Shown here one piece after another: positions 9,312-18,280 of a DNA stretch of 64,000 bases; positions within the stretch are counted from its first letter, which is position 1, and every line of letters starts with the position of its first letter. The position numbers and the translations under genes are program-made. The DNA comes from Massilia sp. BJB1822 (GTDB lineage: Bacteria > Pseudomonadota > Gammaproteobacteria > Burkholderiales > Burkholderiaceae_D): contig NZ_JABWEB010000011.1 in NCBI RefSeq assembly GCF_013369485.1, positions 1 through 64,000 of the forward strand, read 5' to 3'. The notes beneath the pieces are model-generated. The model worked only from the letters and a program-made list of their open reading frames with translations, was not told the origin of the DNA and ran no database searches.

Positions 9312-10253
9312 ATGAACGCTCTGCTTGACACCCCAATCCAAGGCCTTGGCGACGTGAACGCGCGCCACCTCGATGCGCTGGAATCGGAAGCCATCCACAT
9401 CCTGCGCGAAGTGGCCGCCGAATGCAGCAACCCTGCCCTGCTGTTCTCGGGCGGGAAGGATTCCGTGGTGCTGCTGCGCCTGGCGGAAAAAGCTTTCCGC
9501 CCCGGCAAATTCCCCTTCCCGCTGGTGCATATCGATACCGGCCATAACTTCGCGGAAGTGATCGAGTTCCGCGACCGCCGCGTGGCTGAACTGGGCGAGC
9601 GCCTGATCGTCGGCTCGGTCGAGGAATCGATCAAGAAGGGCACGGTGCGCCTGCGCAATCCGCAAACCGATTCGCGCAACGCGGCGCAGGCGGTGACGCT
9701 GCTGGAAACCATCGCCGAACATGGCTTCGACGCCTGCATCGGCGGCGCCCGCCGCGATGAAGAGAAGGCGCGCGCCAAGGAGCGCATCTTCTCCTTCCGC
9801 GACGAATTCGGCCAATGGGATCCGAAGGCGCAGCGCCCGGAGCTGTGGGATCTGTATAACACCCGCGTCCATCCCGGCGAGAATATGCGCGTCTTCCCGA
9901 TCTCGAACTGGACCGAACTCGATGTGTGGCAGTACATCGCCCGCGAAAAACTGGCTCTGCCTTCGATCTACTTTGCGCACGAGCGCCAGGTCATTCCGCG
10001 CAACGGCTTGCTGGTGCCGCTGACCGACCTGACCCCGGCGCGCGACGGCGAGACGGTGGAAAGCCAGGTGGTGCGCTTCCGCACCGTGGGCGATATTTCC
10101 TGCACCTGCCCGGTATCGTCGGACGCGGCCACGGTGGAAGCGATCATCGCCGAAACCGCCGTCACCCAGATCACCGAACGCGGCGCCACCCGCATGGACG
10201 ACCAGACTTCCGAAGCCTCGATGGAAAAACGCAAGAAAGCAGGATACTTCTGA
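9312..10253 (+). CDS. cysD: Sulfate adenylyltransferase subunit 2
   Basis: The 313-aa small subunit of ATP sulfurylase, which with CysN activates sulfate to APS. The PP-loop is LLFSGGKDSVVLLRLAEKAF near residue 45. Further family motifs are HIDTGHNF and GGARRDEEKARAKERIFSFR. The C-terminus RKKAGYF is typical. Its TGA overlaps the cysN ATG by one base, implying coupled translation of the two subunits. Confidence 0.96.
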   Translation: MNALLDTPIQGLGDVNARHLDALESEAIHILREVAAECSNPALLFSGGKDSVVLLRLAEKAFRPGKFPFPLVHIDTGHNFAEVIEFRDRRVAELGERLIVGSVEESIKKGTVRLRNPQTDSRNAAQAVTLLETIAEHGFDACIGGARRDEEKARAKERIFSFRDEFGQWDPKAQRPELWDLYNTRVHPGENMRVFPISNWTELDVWQYIAREKLALPSIYFAHERQVIPRNGLLVPLTDLTPARDGETVESQVVRFRTVGDISCTCPVSSDAATVEAIIAETAVTQITERGATRMDDQTSEASMEKRKKAGYF

Positions 10254-11560
10254 TGAACGCATTGAACGAGAACCTGTCCGAGCGCGGCCTGCTGCGCTTC
10301 ATTACCGCCGGCTCGGTGGACGACGGCAAGAGCACCCTGATCGGCCGCCTGCTGTACGACAGCAAGGGCATTTTCGCCGACCAGTTGGCCGCCGTGTCGC
10401 GCGCCAAGCATAAGCGCACCGTGGGCGACACCATCGACCTTTCGCTGCTGACCGACGGCCTGGAAGCGGAACGGGAACAGGGCATCACCATCGACGTGGC
10501 CTACCGCTACTTCGCCACGCCCAAGCGCAAATTCATCATCGCCGACACGCCGGGCCACGAGCAGTACACGCGCAATATGGTGACGGGCGCCTCCACCGCC
10601 GATGCCGTCATCATCCTGGTCGACGTGTCGAAAGTGAAGCTGCGCGAGGATGGCGGCGTCGACCTGCTGATCCAGACCAAGCGCCACTCGACCATCGCCC
10701 ACCTGCTGCAGATCGAGCACGTGGTGGTGGCCGTCAACAAGATGGATCTGGTGAACTACGACCAAGCCATTTATGAGCGCATCGTCAAGGCCTACAAGGA
10801 GTTCGCCCAGACCCTGGGCCTGAAAGACGTGACCACCATTCCGCTGTCGGCCCTGACCGGCGACAATGTGGTCGATGCCAGCGAGAAGATGGACTGGTAC
10901 AAAGGCCCCACCCTGATCGAGCTGCTGGAATCGCTGTCGGTGTACGACGAGTCGCACAACGCGCCCTTCCGCTTCCCGGTGCAGCTGGTGGCACGCCACA
11001 ACGGCCACGAAGCAAACGACTTCCGCGGCTATATGGGCCGCATCGAATCGGGCCGCGTGGCCGTGGGCGACAAGCTGGTGGTGCAGCCTTCGGGCCAGAG
11101 CGCGACCGTGAAAGACATCCTGACGCTGGAAGGCTCGCACGCCTCGGCCACGGCCGGCCAGTCGATCACGCTGCTGCTGGAAGAATACCTGGACGTGTCG
11201 CGCGGCGATCTGCTGGCGTCAAGCGCCCAGCCGGCCACGCTGCTGAAACAAGTCAGCGCCGACGTCTGCTGGCTGTCGGAGGATGCGCTGGACCTGCGCC
11301 GCAAATACTGGATCAAGCACGGCACCAAGCAGACGGCGGCCAAGATCGCCAAAATCGATTCTATCCTTGACATCAACACCCAGCAGCGGCACGATGCGGA
11401 TGCCCTGAAACTCAACGACGTGGCGCGCATTGCGCTGACCGTGCAGCAGCCGCTGGCGGCCGACGCCTATGCCGACATCCGCACCACCGGGGCCTTCATC
11501 CTGATCGATGAAGTGACGCACCAGACGGTCGCCGCCGGCATGATACGCCTCGGCGAATAA
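10253..11560 (+). CDS. cysN: Sulfate adenylyltransferase subunit 1 (GTPase)
   Basis: A 435-aa EF-Tu-like GTPase that powers APS formation with CysD. It has G1 GSVDDGKSTLIGRLL near the N-terminus, G3 DTPGHEQYTRNM, G4 NKMD and G5 SALTGDN. The start is the ATG overlapping the cysD stop. An in-frame upstream extension lies inside cysD and is not real. The length matches CysN without a C-terminal APS kinase, unlike NodQ or CysNC fusions. Confidence 0.96.
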   Translation: MNALNENLSERGLLRFITAGSVDDGKSTLIGRLLYDSKGIFADQLAAVSRAKHKRTVGDTIDLSLLTDGLEAEREQGITIDVAYRYFATPKRKFIIADTPGHEQYTRNMVTGASTADAVIILVDVSKVKLREDGGVDLLIQTKRHSTIAHLLQIEHVVVAVNKMDLVNYDQAIYERIVKAYKEFAQTLGLKDVTTIPLSALTGDNVVDASEKMDWYKGPTLIELLESLSVYDESHNAPFRFPVQLVARHNGHEANDFRGYMGRIESGRVAVGDKLVVQPSGQSATVKDILTLEGSHASATAGQSITLLLEEYLDVSRGDLLASSAQPATLLKQVSADVCWLSEDALDLRRKYWIKHGTKQTAAKIAKIDSILDINTQQRHDADALKLNDVARIALTVQQPLAADAYADIRTTGAFILIDEVTHQTVAAGMIRLGE

Positions 11561-11593
11561 GAAGAAACAGCAGGGCCAGCAAGGAAAAGCTTC

Positions 11594-12358
11594 ATGCCAG
11601 CATTCGGGAAAGTGTATTTGATCGGCGCCGGTCCCGGCGCACAGGACTTGATTACCCTGCGCGGTGCGCGCTTGCTGGCCGAGGCCGAAGTCGTTCTATA
11701 CGATGCGCTGGTGACGGATGAGATGCTGGAACTGTGCCCGCAAGCCGTGAAAATCTCGGTCGGCAAGCGCTGCGGCCAGCGCTCGGCGGCGCAGCACTTC
11801 ATCAATCAGCAGCTGGTCGAATGCGCGGGCAAATACGGCATGGTGGTGCGTCTGAAGGGCGGCGATCCCATGCTGTTCGGGCGCGCCGACGAGGAATTGA
11901 ACGCGCTCGAAGCCGAGGGCATCGAAGTCGAAGTCGTCCCCGGCATCACCACGGCAGTGGCGGCAGCGGCGGCCAGCAAGCAGCCGCTGACCAAGCGCGG
12001 GGTGGCGCGCAGCGTGGCGTTCTTCACCTCCAGCACCGCGCCAGGGCATCCGGAAGACGTGGCGATTCCCTCCACCGACACCCTGGTGCAGTATATGGGC
12101 GGGCGCGAAGCCATTGCCACCGCCCAGCGCCTGCTGGACCAGGGCCGCCGGCCCGATACGCCGGTGGTGGTGATCGAAAACGTCAGCCGCCCCGACCAGC
12201 GCATCGGCCGCATCACCCTGGCCGAGCTGGCGCATGGACTGGACGGCGCCCAAGGGCCGGTCCTGGTCATGCTGGGCGAAGCCATGAAAGCCCGCGTGAA
12301 CCAGCCAGGCCTGGACGAAACACCGGCAGCAGCCCTCTCCTCGGCCCGTCAAGCCTGA
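11594..12358 (+). CDS. cobA: Uroporphyrinogen-III C-methyltransferase
   Basis: A 254-aa SUMT that methylates uroporphyrinogen III to precorrin-2, the first step to the siroheme used by CysI. The motifs are VYLIGAGPGAQDLIT at the N-terminus, VVRLKGGDPMLFGR and VVPGITTAVAAAA. It corresponds to the C-terminal half of CysG only; the dehydrogenase/ferrochelatase half is missing and not found nearby. It is last in the cys operon, 33 bases after cysN. The name cobA/sumT is used by analogy. Confidence 0.92.
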   Translation: MPAFGKVYLIGAGPGAQDLITLRGARLLAEAEVVLYDALVTDEMLELCPQAVKISVGKRCGQRSAAQHFINQQLVECAGKYGMVVRLKGGDPMLFGRADEELNALEAEGIEVEVVPGITTAVAAAAASKQPLTKRGVARSVAFFTSSTAPGHPEDVAIPSTDTLVQYMGGREAIATAQRLLDQGRRPDTPVVVIENVSRPDQRIGRITLAELAHGLDGAQGPVLVMLGEAMKARVNQPGLDETPAAALSSARQA

Positions 12359-12369
12359 CGCCGCGCCGC

Positions 12370-12403
12370 TTTTAGCGCCTCGCCGGCGGCGCAGGCGCTA
12401 AAA
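12370..12403. terminator. Hairpin at the end of the cys operon
   Basis: TTTTAGCGCC and GGCGCTAAAA form a perfect 10-bp stem with a 14-base GC-rich loop, 11 bases after the cobA stop. There is no T run after it, so it may be a weak terminator or an mRNA 3' end stabiliser. Confidence 0.5.
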
Positions 12404-12430
12404 TACCGCCTTTGCAATTGCGGAGGTTTT

Positions 12431-13168
12431 ATGTCACAAGCACACGAGATTCTGGAGCGCGCGCGCAATGCGCGGCTGGCGGGCAAGTTTGAAGATGCCC
12501 TGCGCGACCATCTCTGGTTCCACGAAAATGCCCTGGAAACCGATCCGTCGCTGAACGGAGTGCGCCTGTCCTTCGCCCTGCGCGACTGGATTTACCTGGG
12601 CGAACAATTCCCGCTGGCGCGCCGCGCCCTGCAAGGCTTGCGCGACCGCGACACCGCGCGTCTGCTGGCCGGCGACGCCACGCTGGCCCGCTTCCAGGAC
12701 ATCAGCGCCATCAATGGCGCGCTGGGCGAAGAGCGCGCCACCCATGATCTGTTCACGCAGATCGACGCCCAGCTGCCCGATCTGGCACGCCAATGCGCCG
12801 ACCTGGCCCTGCCCGCCCTGGTGGCTTGCGAGGACTTCGCGCTGGCGCGCCGCTATCTGCCGCAGCCGGTGGAACGCATCGGCGCCATGGCCGCGCGCCT
12901 GAACAATTTCGCCGAAGAGCTGGCGCGCAGCGGCAAGACCTCGTCCGCCCCCGCCCTGCTGGCCTATGTGCTCAACTACGCCAAGGAAGTGCGCCTGATC
13001 CTGGAAGTCCTGCGCCGCCAGGGCGAAGACGAGGAAGTGGAACTGGCCGGCGCCGCCGCGCTGGAACAGCTGAAATCGGACGCCCTGCGCGACGCCGTGC
13101 AGCGCGAATTCGAGCAGCCCGGCGCCACCATCGCCGCCATGCTGGCGCAAAGCCGCAATAAGGAATAA
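12431..13168 (+). CDS. Helical-repeat-like hypothetical protein, paralog A
   Basis: A 245-aa cytoplasmic protein of unknown function, starting after GGAGG. It opens with AHEILERARNARLAGKFEDALRDH, which looks like a TPR-type helix pair, and continues as mostly alpha-helix rich in Ala, Leu and Arg. No signal peptide, membrane segment or catalytic motif is visible. The next gene, 4 bases downstream, is a diverged copy that shares LAGKFEDALRDHLWFH versus AGEYEEALRLHRHFH and LPALVACEDFALARRYLP versus ADAIVACGDFQLAHSYLP. A protein-binding scaffold role is possible but not shown. Confidence 0.75.
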   Translation: MSQAHEILERARNARLAGKFEDALRDHLWFHENALETDPSLNGVRLSFALRDWIYLGEQFPLARRALQGLRDRDTARLLAGDATLARFQDISAINGALGEERATHDLFTQIDAQLPDLARQCADLALPALVACEDFALARRYLPQPVERIGAMAARLNNFAEELARSGKTSSAPALLAYVLNYAKEVRLILEVLRRQGEDEEVELAGAAALEQLKSDALRDAVQREFEQPGATIAAMLAQSRNKE

Positions 13169-13172
13169 GTCC

Positions 13173-13946
13173 ATGGACGAGCTGCGGGATATCTACCAGA
13201 ATGCGCTGGAAGCGCAGGAGGCCGGCGAATACGAAGAAGCACTACGCCTACATCGGCATTTCCACGACTATGCGGGCAGGCAGGAGCGCAATCTGTTCCG
13301 TTTCAGCCGCTTCGCCCTGCATCACTGGCTGGAGCTGGCCGAAGCCTACCCTCCCGCGCTGGCAGCCCTGCAGGCGCTACGTGAACGCGAAACCGCGCTG
13401 CTGCTTGCCGGCGAAACCGAAATCCGCATCGCCGATGGCAGTAGCGAGGACCGCTTCCCACTTATCGTCGACATCAACCGCCTGCTGGACGACGATCAGG
13501 CCACGCTTGAGCTATTCCGCCAGTTCCAGGCCAATATGCCGGAATTGGCGGCGCAAGCCTTCCATCAGGCCGCGGACGCTATCGTGGCTTGCGGTGACTT
13601 CCAGCTGGCCCATAGCTATCTCCCTGAACCCATGGCCGCGATCAAACAGGATGCCGCCGATCTGAACCGTATTTTCCAGGCCATGGCGGGCGATACCAGC
13701 AGGCCGTCCACCGTACGCCTGATTGGCGAAACCCTGGGCTATGTGAAACAGGCCGTGTTGCAATGGCAGGTGCTGAAAGGATTGGGAAAGGAAGAAGAAG
13801 CAGGCCTGTTTGCCGGCGATGCTGAAAACCTGCTCGATCGGCCAAGCTTGCGCCGCGTCATGCGGATGGAATTCGACCAGCCAGGAACTCTGTTGACGGA
13901 GTGGTCGCACAGCCAGGAAGCGTTCTGGCTGCGGGACGAAGCTTAA
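13173..13946 (+). CDS. Helical-repeat-like hypothetical protein, paralog B
   Basis: A 257-aa tandem paralog of the preceding gene, separated by 4 bases, so the two are surely co-transcribed. The N-terminal helix pair is YQNALEAQEAGEYEEALRLH, and the copies share the order LRERETALLLAGE and VACGDFQLAHSYLPEP. It is slightly less GC-biased than paralog A. Its 3' end overlaps the convergent CbiX-like gene by 4 bases. The function is unknown. Confidence 0.72.
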   Translation: MDELRDIYQNALEAQEAGEYEEALRLHRHFHDYAGRQERNLFRFSRFALHHWLELAEAYPPALAALQALRERETALLLAGETEIRIADGSSEDRFPLIVDINRLLDDDQATLELFRQFQANMPELAAQAFHQAADAIVACGDFQLAHSYLPEPMAAIKQDAADLNRIFQAMAGDTSRPSTVRLIGETLGYVKQAVLQWQVLKGLGKEEEAGLFAGDAENLLDRPSLRRVMRMEFDQPGTLLTEWSHSQEAFWLRDEA

Positions 13947-14344
13947 ACCCCGCCTTCGGGCGCTGCGCTTGCGGCGCCCAGCGCGCCGACGCAGTAATCG
14001 GTCATGGCGCGCAGCACATCGGGATCTTCGCCGACGGCGCCGACGGCGCCAATGCGCAGGTCAGGATAGCTGGCGCGCAGTTCGTCTAGCATCAGCGGCA
14101 GATCGCGCAGCACATGGCCGCCCTGCCCCAGAAACACCGGCACCACCGTCACCTCATCGACGCCAGCGGCGGCCAGCGCCGCCACCTGCGCGGGCAGGCT
14201 CGGCCCCATCAATTCCAGGAAAGCCAGCGAGACATCGGCGCCGGGCAGGCGCGCCCGCACCAGGTCGCGCAGGCGCTCGAAGGGCGCGGCCCAGCTGGCG
14301 GCGCGCGCGCCATGCGCGAACAGGATCAGTGCGCGCTGGCCCAT
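13943..14344 (-). CDS. CbiX-like sirohydrochlorin chelatase
   Basis: A 133-aa single-domain CbiX protein. The catalytic region begins ALILFAHGARA (metal-binding His near residue 11) and includes VTVVPVFLGQGGHVLRDLP with the second conserved His. It would insert Fe(II) or Co(II) into sirohydrochlorin. With CobA at 11594 it could serve siroheme synthesis for CysI, but a precorrin-2 dehydrogenase is missing from the window. It is encoded right next to lptG (stop and start one base apart) and converges with the helical-repeat genes. Confidence 0.85.
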   Translation of the reverse strand: MGQRALILFAHGARAASWAAPFERLRDLVRARLPGADVSLAFLELMGPSLPAQVAALAAAGVDEVTVVPVFLGQGGHVLRDLPLMLDELRASYPDLRIGAVGAVGEDPDVLRAMTDYCVGALGAASAAPEGGV

Positions 14345-14345
14345 C

Positions 14346-15512
14346 TCAGTGCCGCTCCACCCACCACAGGGCGCCCAGCGCCAGCATCAGGAAGATCAGG
14401 CTCGGCATGATGGCCGTGACCACAGCCGGCCAGGTGGACAGCATGCCCAGATGCGAGAACAGGGTATTCACCAGCAGATAGCCGACGCCGATCATGATGC
14501 CGATGAAAATCTTCAGGCTGACGCCGCCGCTGCGGGTGTGCAGATAGGCGAACGGCAGGGCCAGGGCCATCAGCACGAAGATGGCCAGCGGGTCGAACAG
14601 CTTCTTCCAGAAGGCGATCTTGAAGCGCTCGGTGCCTTGCTTGTTCTCCTGCAGGTGGCGGGTATACACGCGCAGCTCATTGGCCGACATGCGCTCCGGA
14701 TCGGAGGCCGACACCGACAGGATCTTGGGCGTGATCTCCGACACCAGATCCTTGGTCGGGTAAGTCTGGATGGCGATGGCGCTGCTCTCCTGGCCGAAGT
14801 GGTTGGCGCGCGTGGCTTCCGCGCCGGCCGCCAGCACCGCGTTGCTGAAATGGTTTTCCGTCACATCGTGCAGGCGCCAGACATTATTGCCCTGAAAAAT
14901 ACCGGTCTTGGCCTGGGTGATGGAACGCAAGCGGAAGCTGGTATCGAACTCGTACAGCTTGACGCCGACCAGTTGCCCATCCGGCAGGACTTCCTTCACA
15001 TTGAAGAAGCGCGTGCCTTGCACGGCGCCGTTCATGCCATCGCTCTTGACCACGTCCTTGGTCCACAGGCCGGAGCGGAATTCGGCCGACACCGTGGCGC
15101 CGCGCCCGGTCAGGCGCACTTTCTCGGCCAGCGGCCCGGTGCGCGGCGTGATCACTTCGCCGAAGATAAAGGTGACGATCACCAGGCCGATGCCGATGCG
15201 GAACAGCATCCAGCCCGCCATGCGGGTTGACATGCTGGAAGCGCGCATGATGGTGAATTCCGAGGTCGAGGCGAATTGCGCCATCGTGTAAATGGTGCCG
15301 ATCAGGGCCGCCACCGGCATCACCTTGTACACATTACTCGGCAACATCAGCAGGGTATACAGCATGGCGTGCTGCAGGGTATAGCCGTTCTTGCCGACCG
15401 AGGCCAGCTCGCCGCTCAGGTCCATGAAGGCCTGCAGACCGAGGAAGGCCAGCAGCACGAAGGCCACGGCCTTGACGATGGAAACGGCGAAATAGCGTTG
15501 CAGGATACTCAT
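14346..15512 (-). CDS. lptG: LPS export permease LptG
   Basis: A 388-aa inner-membrane subunit of the LptB2FG ABC transporter that extracts lipopolysaccharide towards LptA. It has an N-terminal membrane segment (VKAVAFVLLAFLGLQAF), a periplasmic beta-jellyroll in the middle and three C-terminal membrane segments (FVLMALALPFAYLHTRSGG onward). Start choice: the ATG at 15512 overlaps the lptF stop by four bases (ATGA). Longer in-frame upstream starts lie inside lptF. The ATPase LptB is not in this window. Confidence 0.93.
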   Translation of the reverse strand: MSILQRYFAVSIVKAVAFVLLAFLGLQAFMDLSGELASVGKNGYTLQHAMLYTLLMLPSNVYKVMPVAALIGTIYTMAQFASTSEFTIMRASSMSTRMAGWMLFRIGIGLVIVTFIFGEVITPRTGPLAEKVRLTGRGATVSAEFRSGLWTKDVVKSDGMNGAVQGTRFFNVKEVLPDGQLVGVKLYEFDTSFRLRSITQAKTGIFQGNNVWRLHDVTENHFSNAVLAAGAEATRANHFGQESSAIAIQTYPTKDLVSEITPKILSVSASDPERMSANELRVYTRHLQENKQGTERFKIAFWKKLFDPLAIFVLMALALPFAYLHTRSGGVSLKIFIGIMIGVGYLLVNTLFSHLGMLSTWPAVVTAIMPSLIFLMLALGALWWVERH

Positions 15513-16636
15513 TGGGATACGGCTTTCTTGCTGCCGCCACGCTTGAGCGCGGCCATCAGGGCCAGCGGATGATAGCGGTGGTTTACGTTCAGGCGCCAGG
15601 CAAACAGGGCCAGCACGGCCAGCGCCGCGGCCAGGTGCAGCGGCCACCAGGAAATGGCGAACGGCAGGCGGCCTTGCTTGACGCTGGCCTCCAGCACCTT
15701 GCTGATATTGTTATAGGCGAAGAAGATCAGCACCGCGATAATCAGATTGGTCGAGCTGCCCGCGCGCGGATTGACGAAGCCCAGCGGAATCGCCAGCAGC
15801 AGCAGGATCAGGCAGGTGATCGGCGCGCCGATGCGGTACAGCAGTTCGCCGCGCGTGGCATTGGTGGGGCTTGCCAGCAGTTCTTTAGTGGTCATGGCAG
15901 CCTCCAGCGGCGCATCCATTTCCTGCGACTGCTGCGCCACGCGCATGCTGTAGCGCTCGAATTCCATGGTCTGGAAATCGGCCTGGCCCGGCGTACCCTG
16001 GTAGCGGCGGCCGTTTTTCAGCACCAGATAGCTGGAACCGTCGGGCGTGGTGCTGATGACGCCTTCCTTGGCCACCACCACCGACGTGCCGCGCGCATCC
16101 ACCGAATTGACGAAAACATTCTGCACCACCGCGCTTTTGCCGGCCACCGCCTCCACGAAGAAAATGCGGTTGCTGGACGAGGATTCCTTGAATTGGCCGG
16201 GCGCGACCTTTTGCAAATCCTCGCGCTTGTTAAAGCGCTCGATATATTCGCTGCTTTTTTGCTTGGCCCAGGGCGTGGCGAAGAAACTCAGGGCGCCGGT
16301 CAATATAATCAAGGGCAGGCCGAAAGTCAGCACCGGACGAATCCATTTTGCTAAACTCTGGCCCGACGCAAACCAGACCACCATCTCGGAATCGCGATAA
16401 GTACGCGTAACGACCATCAGCACAGAAATAAAACTGGTGAGGATGATGACAGTTGGCAGATAATTCAGGGCTGCGAACGCGATGAGCGCGACCACATCGG
16501 TCGACGCTACCTTGCCGCCCGCGGCTTTGCCGAGAATGGAGATCAGGGTCCACGTCACGAGGATGGAAAACAGCACCGTGAAAGTAGCCCCTGCGGAACT
16601 GGCCAGCTCGCGTTTAAGGGCGCGTTGGAAAATCAT
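15509..16636 (-). CDS. lptF: LPS export permease LptF
   Basis: The 375-aa partner of LptG. The N-terminus MIFQRALKRELASSAGATF leads into the first membrane helix; NYLPTVIILTSFISVLMVV is another. A periplasmic domain is followed by C-terminal helices around LLYRIGAPITCLILLLLAIPLGFVN. It is first in the lptF-lptG pair, coupled by a four-base overlap, and diverges from pepA, the usual arrangement in proteobacteria. Confidence 0.94.
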   Translation of the reverse strand: MIFQRALKRELASSAGATFTVLFSILVTWTLISILGKAAGGKVASTDVVALIAFAALNYLPTVIILTSFISVLMVVTRTYRDSEMVVWFASGQSLAKWIRPVLTFGLPLIILTGALSFFATPWAKQKSSEYIERFNKREDLQKVAPGQFKESSSSNRIFFVEAVAGKSAVVQNVFVNSVDARGTSVVVAKEGVISTTPDGSSYLVLKNGRRYQGTPGQADFQTMEFERYSMRVAQQSQEMDAPLEAAMTTKELLASPTNATRGELLYRIGAPITCLILLLLAIPLGFVNPRAGSSTNLIIAVLIFFAYNNISKVLEASVKQGRLPFAISWWPLHLAAALAVLALFAWRLNVNHRYHPLALMAALKRGGSKKAVSQ

Positions 16637-16707
16637 TCGACGTTTATAATCCGATCAACAGGTTTAAGTAAGACCAGCAATACCAGCACACAATACGGAG
16701 AAATCTA

Positions 16708-18201
16708 ATGGACTTTAGCATAAAAGCTTTTGACGCAAAAAACACCATCTCGTCGGCCAAAACCGGCTGCGTAGCCGTCGCGGTTTTCGAAAACAAGAAG
16801 CTGTCCGAGGCTGCCAAAGCCCTGGACGGCGCCGGTGAAATCACGGCTGCGCTGAAGTCCGGCGACATCTCCGGTAAAGCCGGCACCACCCTGCTGCTGC
16901 GCGGCCTGAAGGGCGCGGCGGCCGAGCGCGTGCTGCTGGTTGGCCTGGGCGCTGACGAAGCCGTGGGCGAAAAGAGCTTCAACTCCGCAGTACAAGCCAC
17001 CATCAAGGCCTTCTCGACCCTGGGCACGGCGGACGCCATTATCGCATTACCACTGACCGAAGTGAAAGAGCGCGACGTGAACTGGAGCGTGCGCGCCGTG
17101 GTGCAAGCCGGCCGCGAAAGCATCTACCGCACCGACAGCCAGAAATCGAAGAAAGACCCGGTGCCGGCCGGCGTGAAGAAAATCGCCCTGGCCCTGCCGA
17201 ACAATGCCGCCACCAAGCTGGCCCTGTCGCAAGCCATCGCCATCGCCAACGGCATGGAGCTGACCAAGGATCTGGGCAATCTGCCGGCCAACGTCTGCAC
17301 CCCGACCTATCTGGCCGATACCGCCAAAAAGCTGGCCAAGGAATTCAAGTTCGAAGTCGAAATCCTGGAACGCAAGCAGATGGAAGCCCTGAAAATGGGC
17401 AGCTTCCTGTCCGTGACCAACGGCAGCGAGCAGGCGCCCAAGTTCATCGTGCTGAAGCACATGGGCGGCAAGGCCAAGGACGCGCCGGTGGTGCTGGTCG
17501 GTAAAGGCATCACCTTCGACACCGGCGGCATCTCGATCAAGGCCGGTCCTGGCATGGACGAGATGAAATACGATATGTGCGGCGCCGGCTCCGTGCTGGG
17601 CACCTTCCGCGCCATCGGCGAAATGGGCTTGAAGCTGAACGTGATCGGCATCGTGGCCGCTTGCGAAAACATGCCTTCCGGCCGCGCCACCAAACCGGGC
17701 GACATCGTCACCTCGATGAATGGCCTGACCATCGAAGTCCTGAACACCGACGCCGAAGGCCGCCTGATCCTGTGCGACGCCCTGACCTATGCCGAGCGCT
17801 TCAAGCCAGCCGCCGTGGTCAACGTGGCAACCCTGACCGGCGCCTGCGTGGTCGCCCTGGGCCACCATAACAGTGGCCTGTTCACCCGTCACGACGAAGC
17901 CCACGACAAGCTGGCCGCCGAACTGCTGGCCGCCGGCAAAGCCACCAGCGACACCGCATGGCGCATGCCGATCGAGGAAGCGTACAACGATCAGCTGAAG
18001 TCCAACTTCGCCGATCTGGCAAACATCGGCACGCCGGGCGGCATGTCGATCACGGCTGCAGCCTTCCTGGAAAACTTCACCCGCAAGTACACCTGGGCCC
18101 ACCTGGATATCGCCGGCACCGCCTGGAAATCGGGCGCCGCCAAAGGCGCAACCGGCCGTCCGGTTCCGCTGCTGAGCACCTTCCTGATCAACCGCGCATA
18201 A
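16708..18201 (+). CDS. pepA: Leucyl aminopeptidase (M17)
   Basis: A 497-aa cytosolic dizinc aminopeptidase. The M17 signature NTDAEGRL lies near residue 346, with KGITFDTGGISIK and MKYDMCGAGSVLG supplying metal ligands (Lys, Asp). The start is preceded by GGAGAA. PepA also works as a DNA-binding protein in Xer recombination and carAB control in enterobacteria; whether it does so here is unknown. It diverges from lptF, with a 71-base gap holding both promoters. Confidence 0.96.
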   Translation: MDFSIKAFDAKNTISSAKTGCVAVAVFENKKLSEAAKALDGAGEITAALKSGDISGKAGTTLLLRGLKGAAAERVLLVGLGADEAVGEKSFNSAVQATIKAFSTLGTADAIIALPLTEVKERDVNWSVRAVVQAGRESIYRTDSQKSKKDPVPAGVKKIALALPNNAATKLALSQAIAIANGMELTKDLGNLPANVCTPTYLADTAKKLAKEFKFEVEILERKQMEALKMGSFLSVTNGSEQAPKFIVLKHMGGKAKDAPVVLVGKGITFDTGGISIKAGPGMDEMKYDMCGAGSVLGTFRAIGEMGLKLNVIGIVAACENMPSGRATKPGDIVTSMNGLTIEVLNTDAEGRLILCDALTYAERFKPAAVVNVATLTGACVVALGHHNSGLFTRHDEAHDKLAAELLAAGKATSDTAWRMPIEEAYNDQLKSNFADLANIGTPGGMSITAAAFLENFTRKYTWAHLDIAGTAWKSGAAKGATGRPVPLLSTFLINRA

Positions 18202-18205
18202 AGCA

Positions 18206-18231
18206 AAAAGCCGGGACGCGTCCCGGCTTTT
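18206..18231. terminator. pepA terminator
   Basis: AAAAGCCGGGAC, GC, GTCCCGGCTTTT: a perfect 12-bp stem with a 2-base loop, 4 bases after the pepA stop. It is symmetric, so it can act on both strands. Confidence 0.85.
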
Positions 18232-18239
18232 CAGGTACA

Positions 18240-18274
18240 AAGGGGACAGTCCGCCAGGGCTGTCCCTTTTTTTA
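18240..18274. terminator. Second hairpin between pepA and the lipoprotein gene
   Basis: GGGACAG and CTGTCCC pair around a 10-base loop, followed by seven T on the + strand and A residues on the other side. It backs up the pepA terminator and may also end the convergent gene at 18281. Confidence 0.7.
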
Positions 18275-18280
18275 TCCGGC

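Noticed and set aside
18240..18274. Third copy of the REP-like palindrome
   Set aside because: Shares only GGGACAG-type bases; it is an ordinary terminator hairpin.
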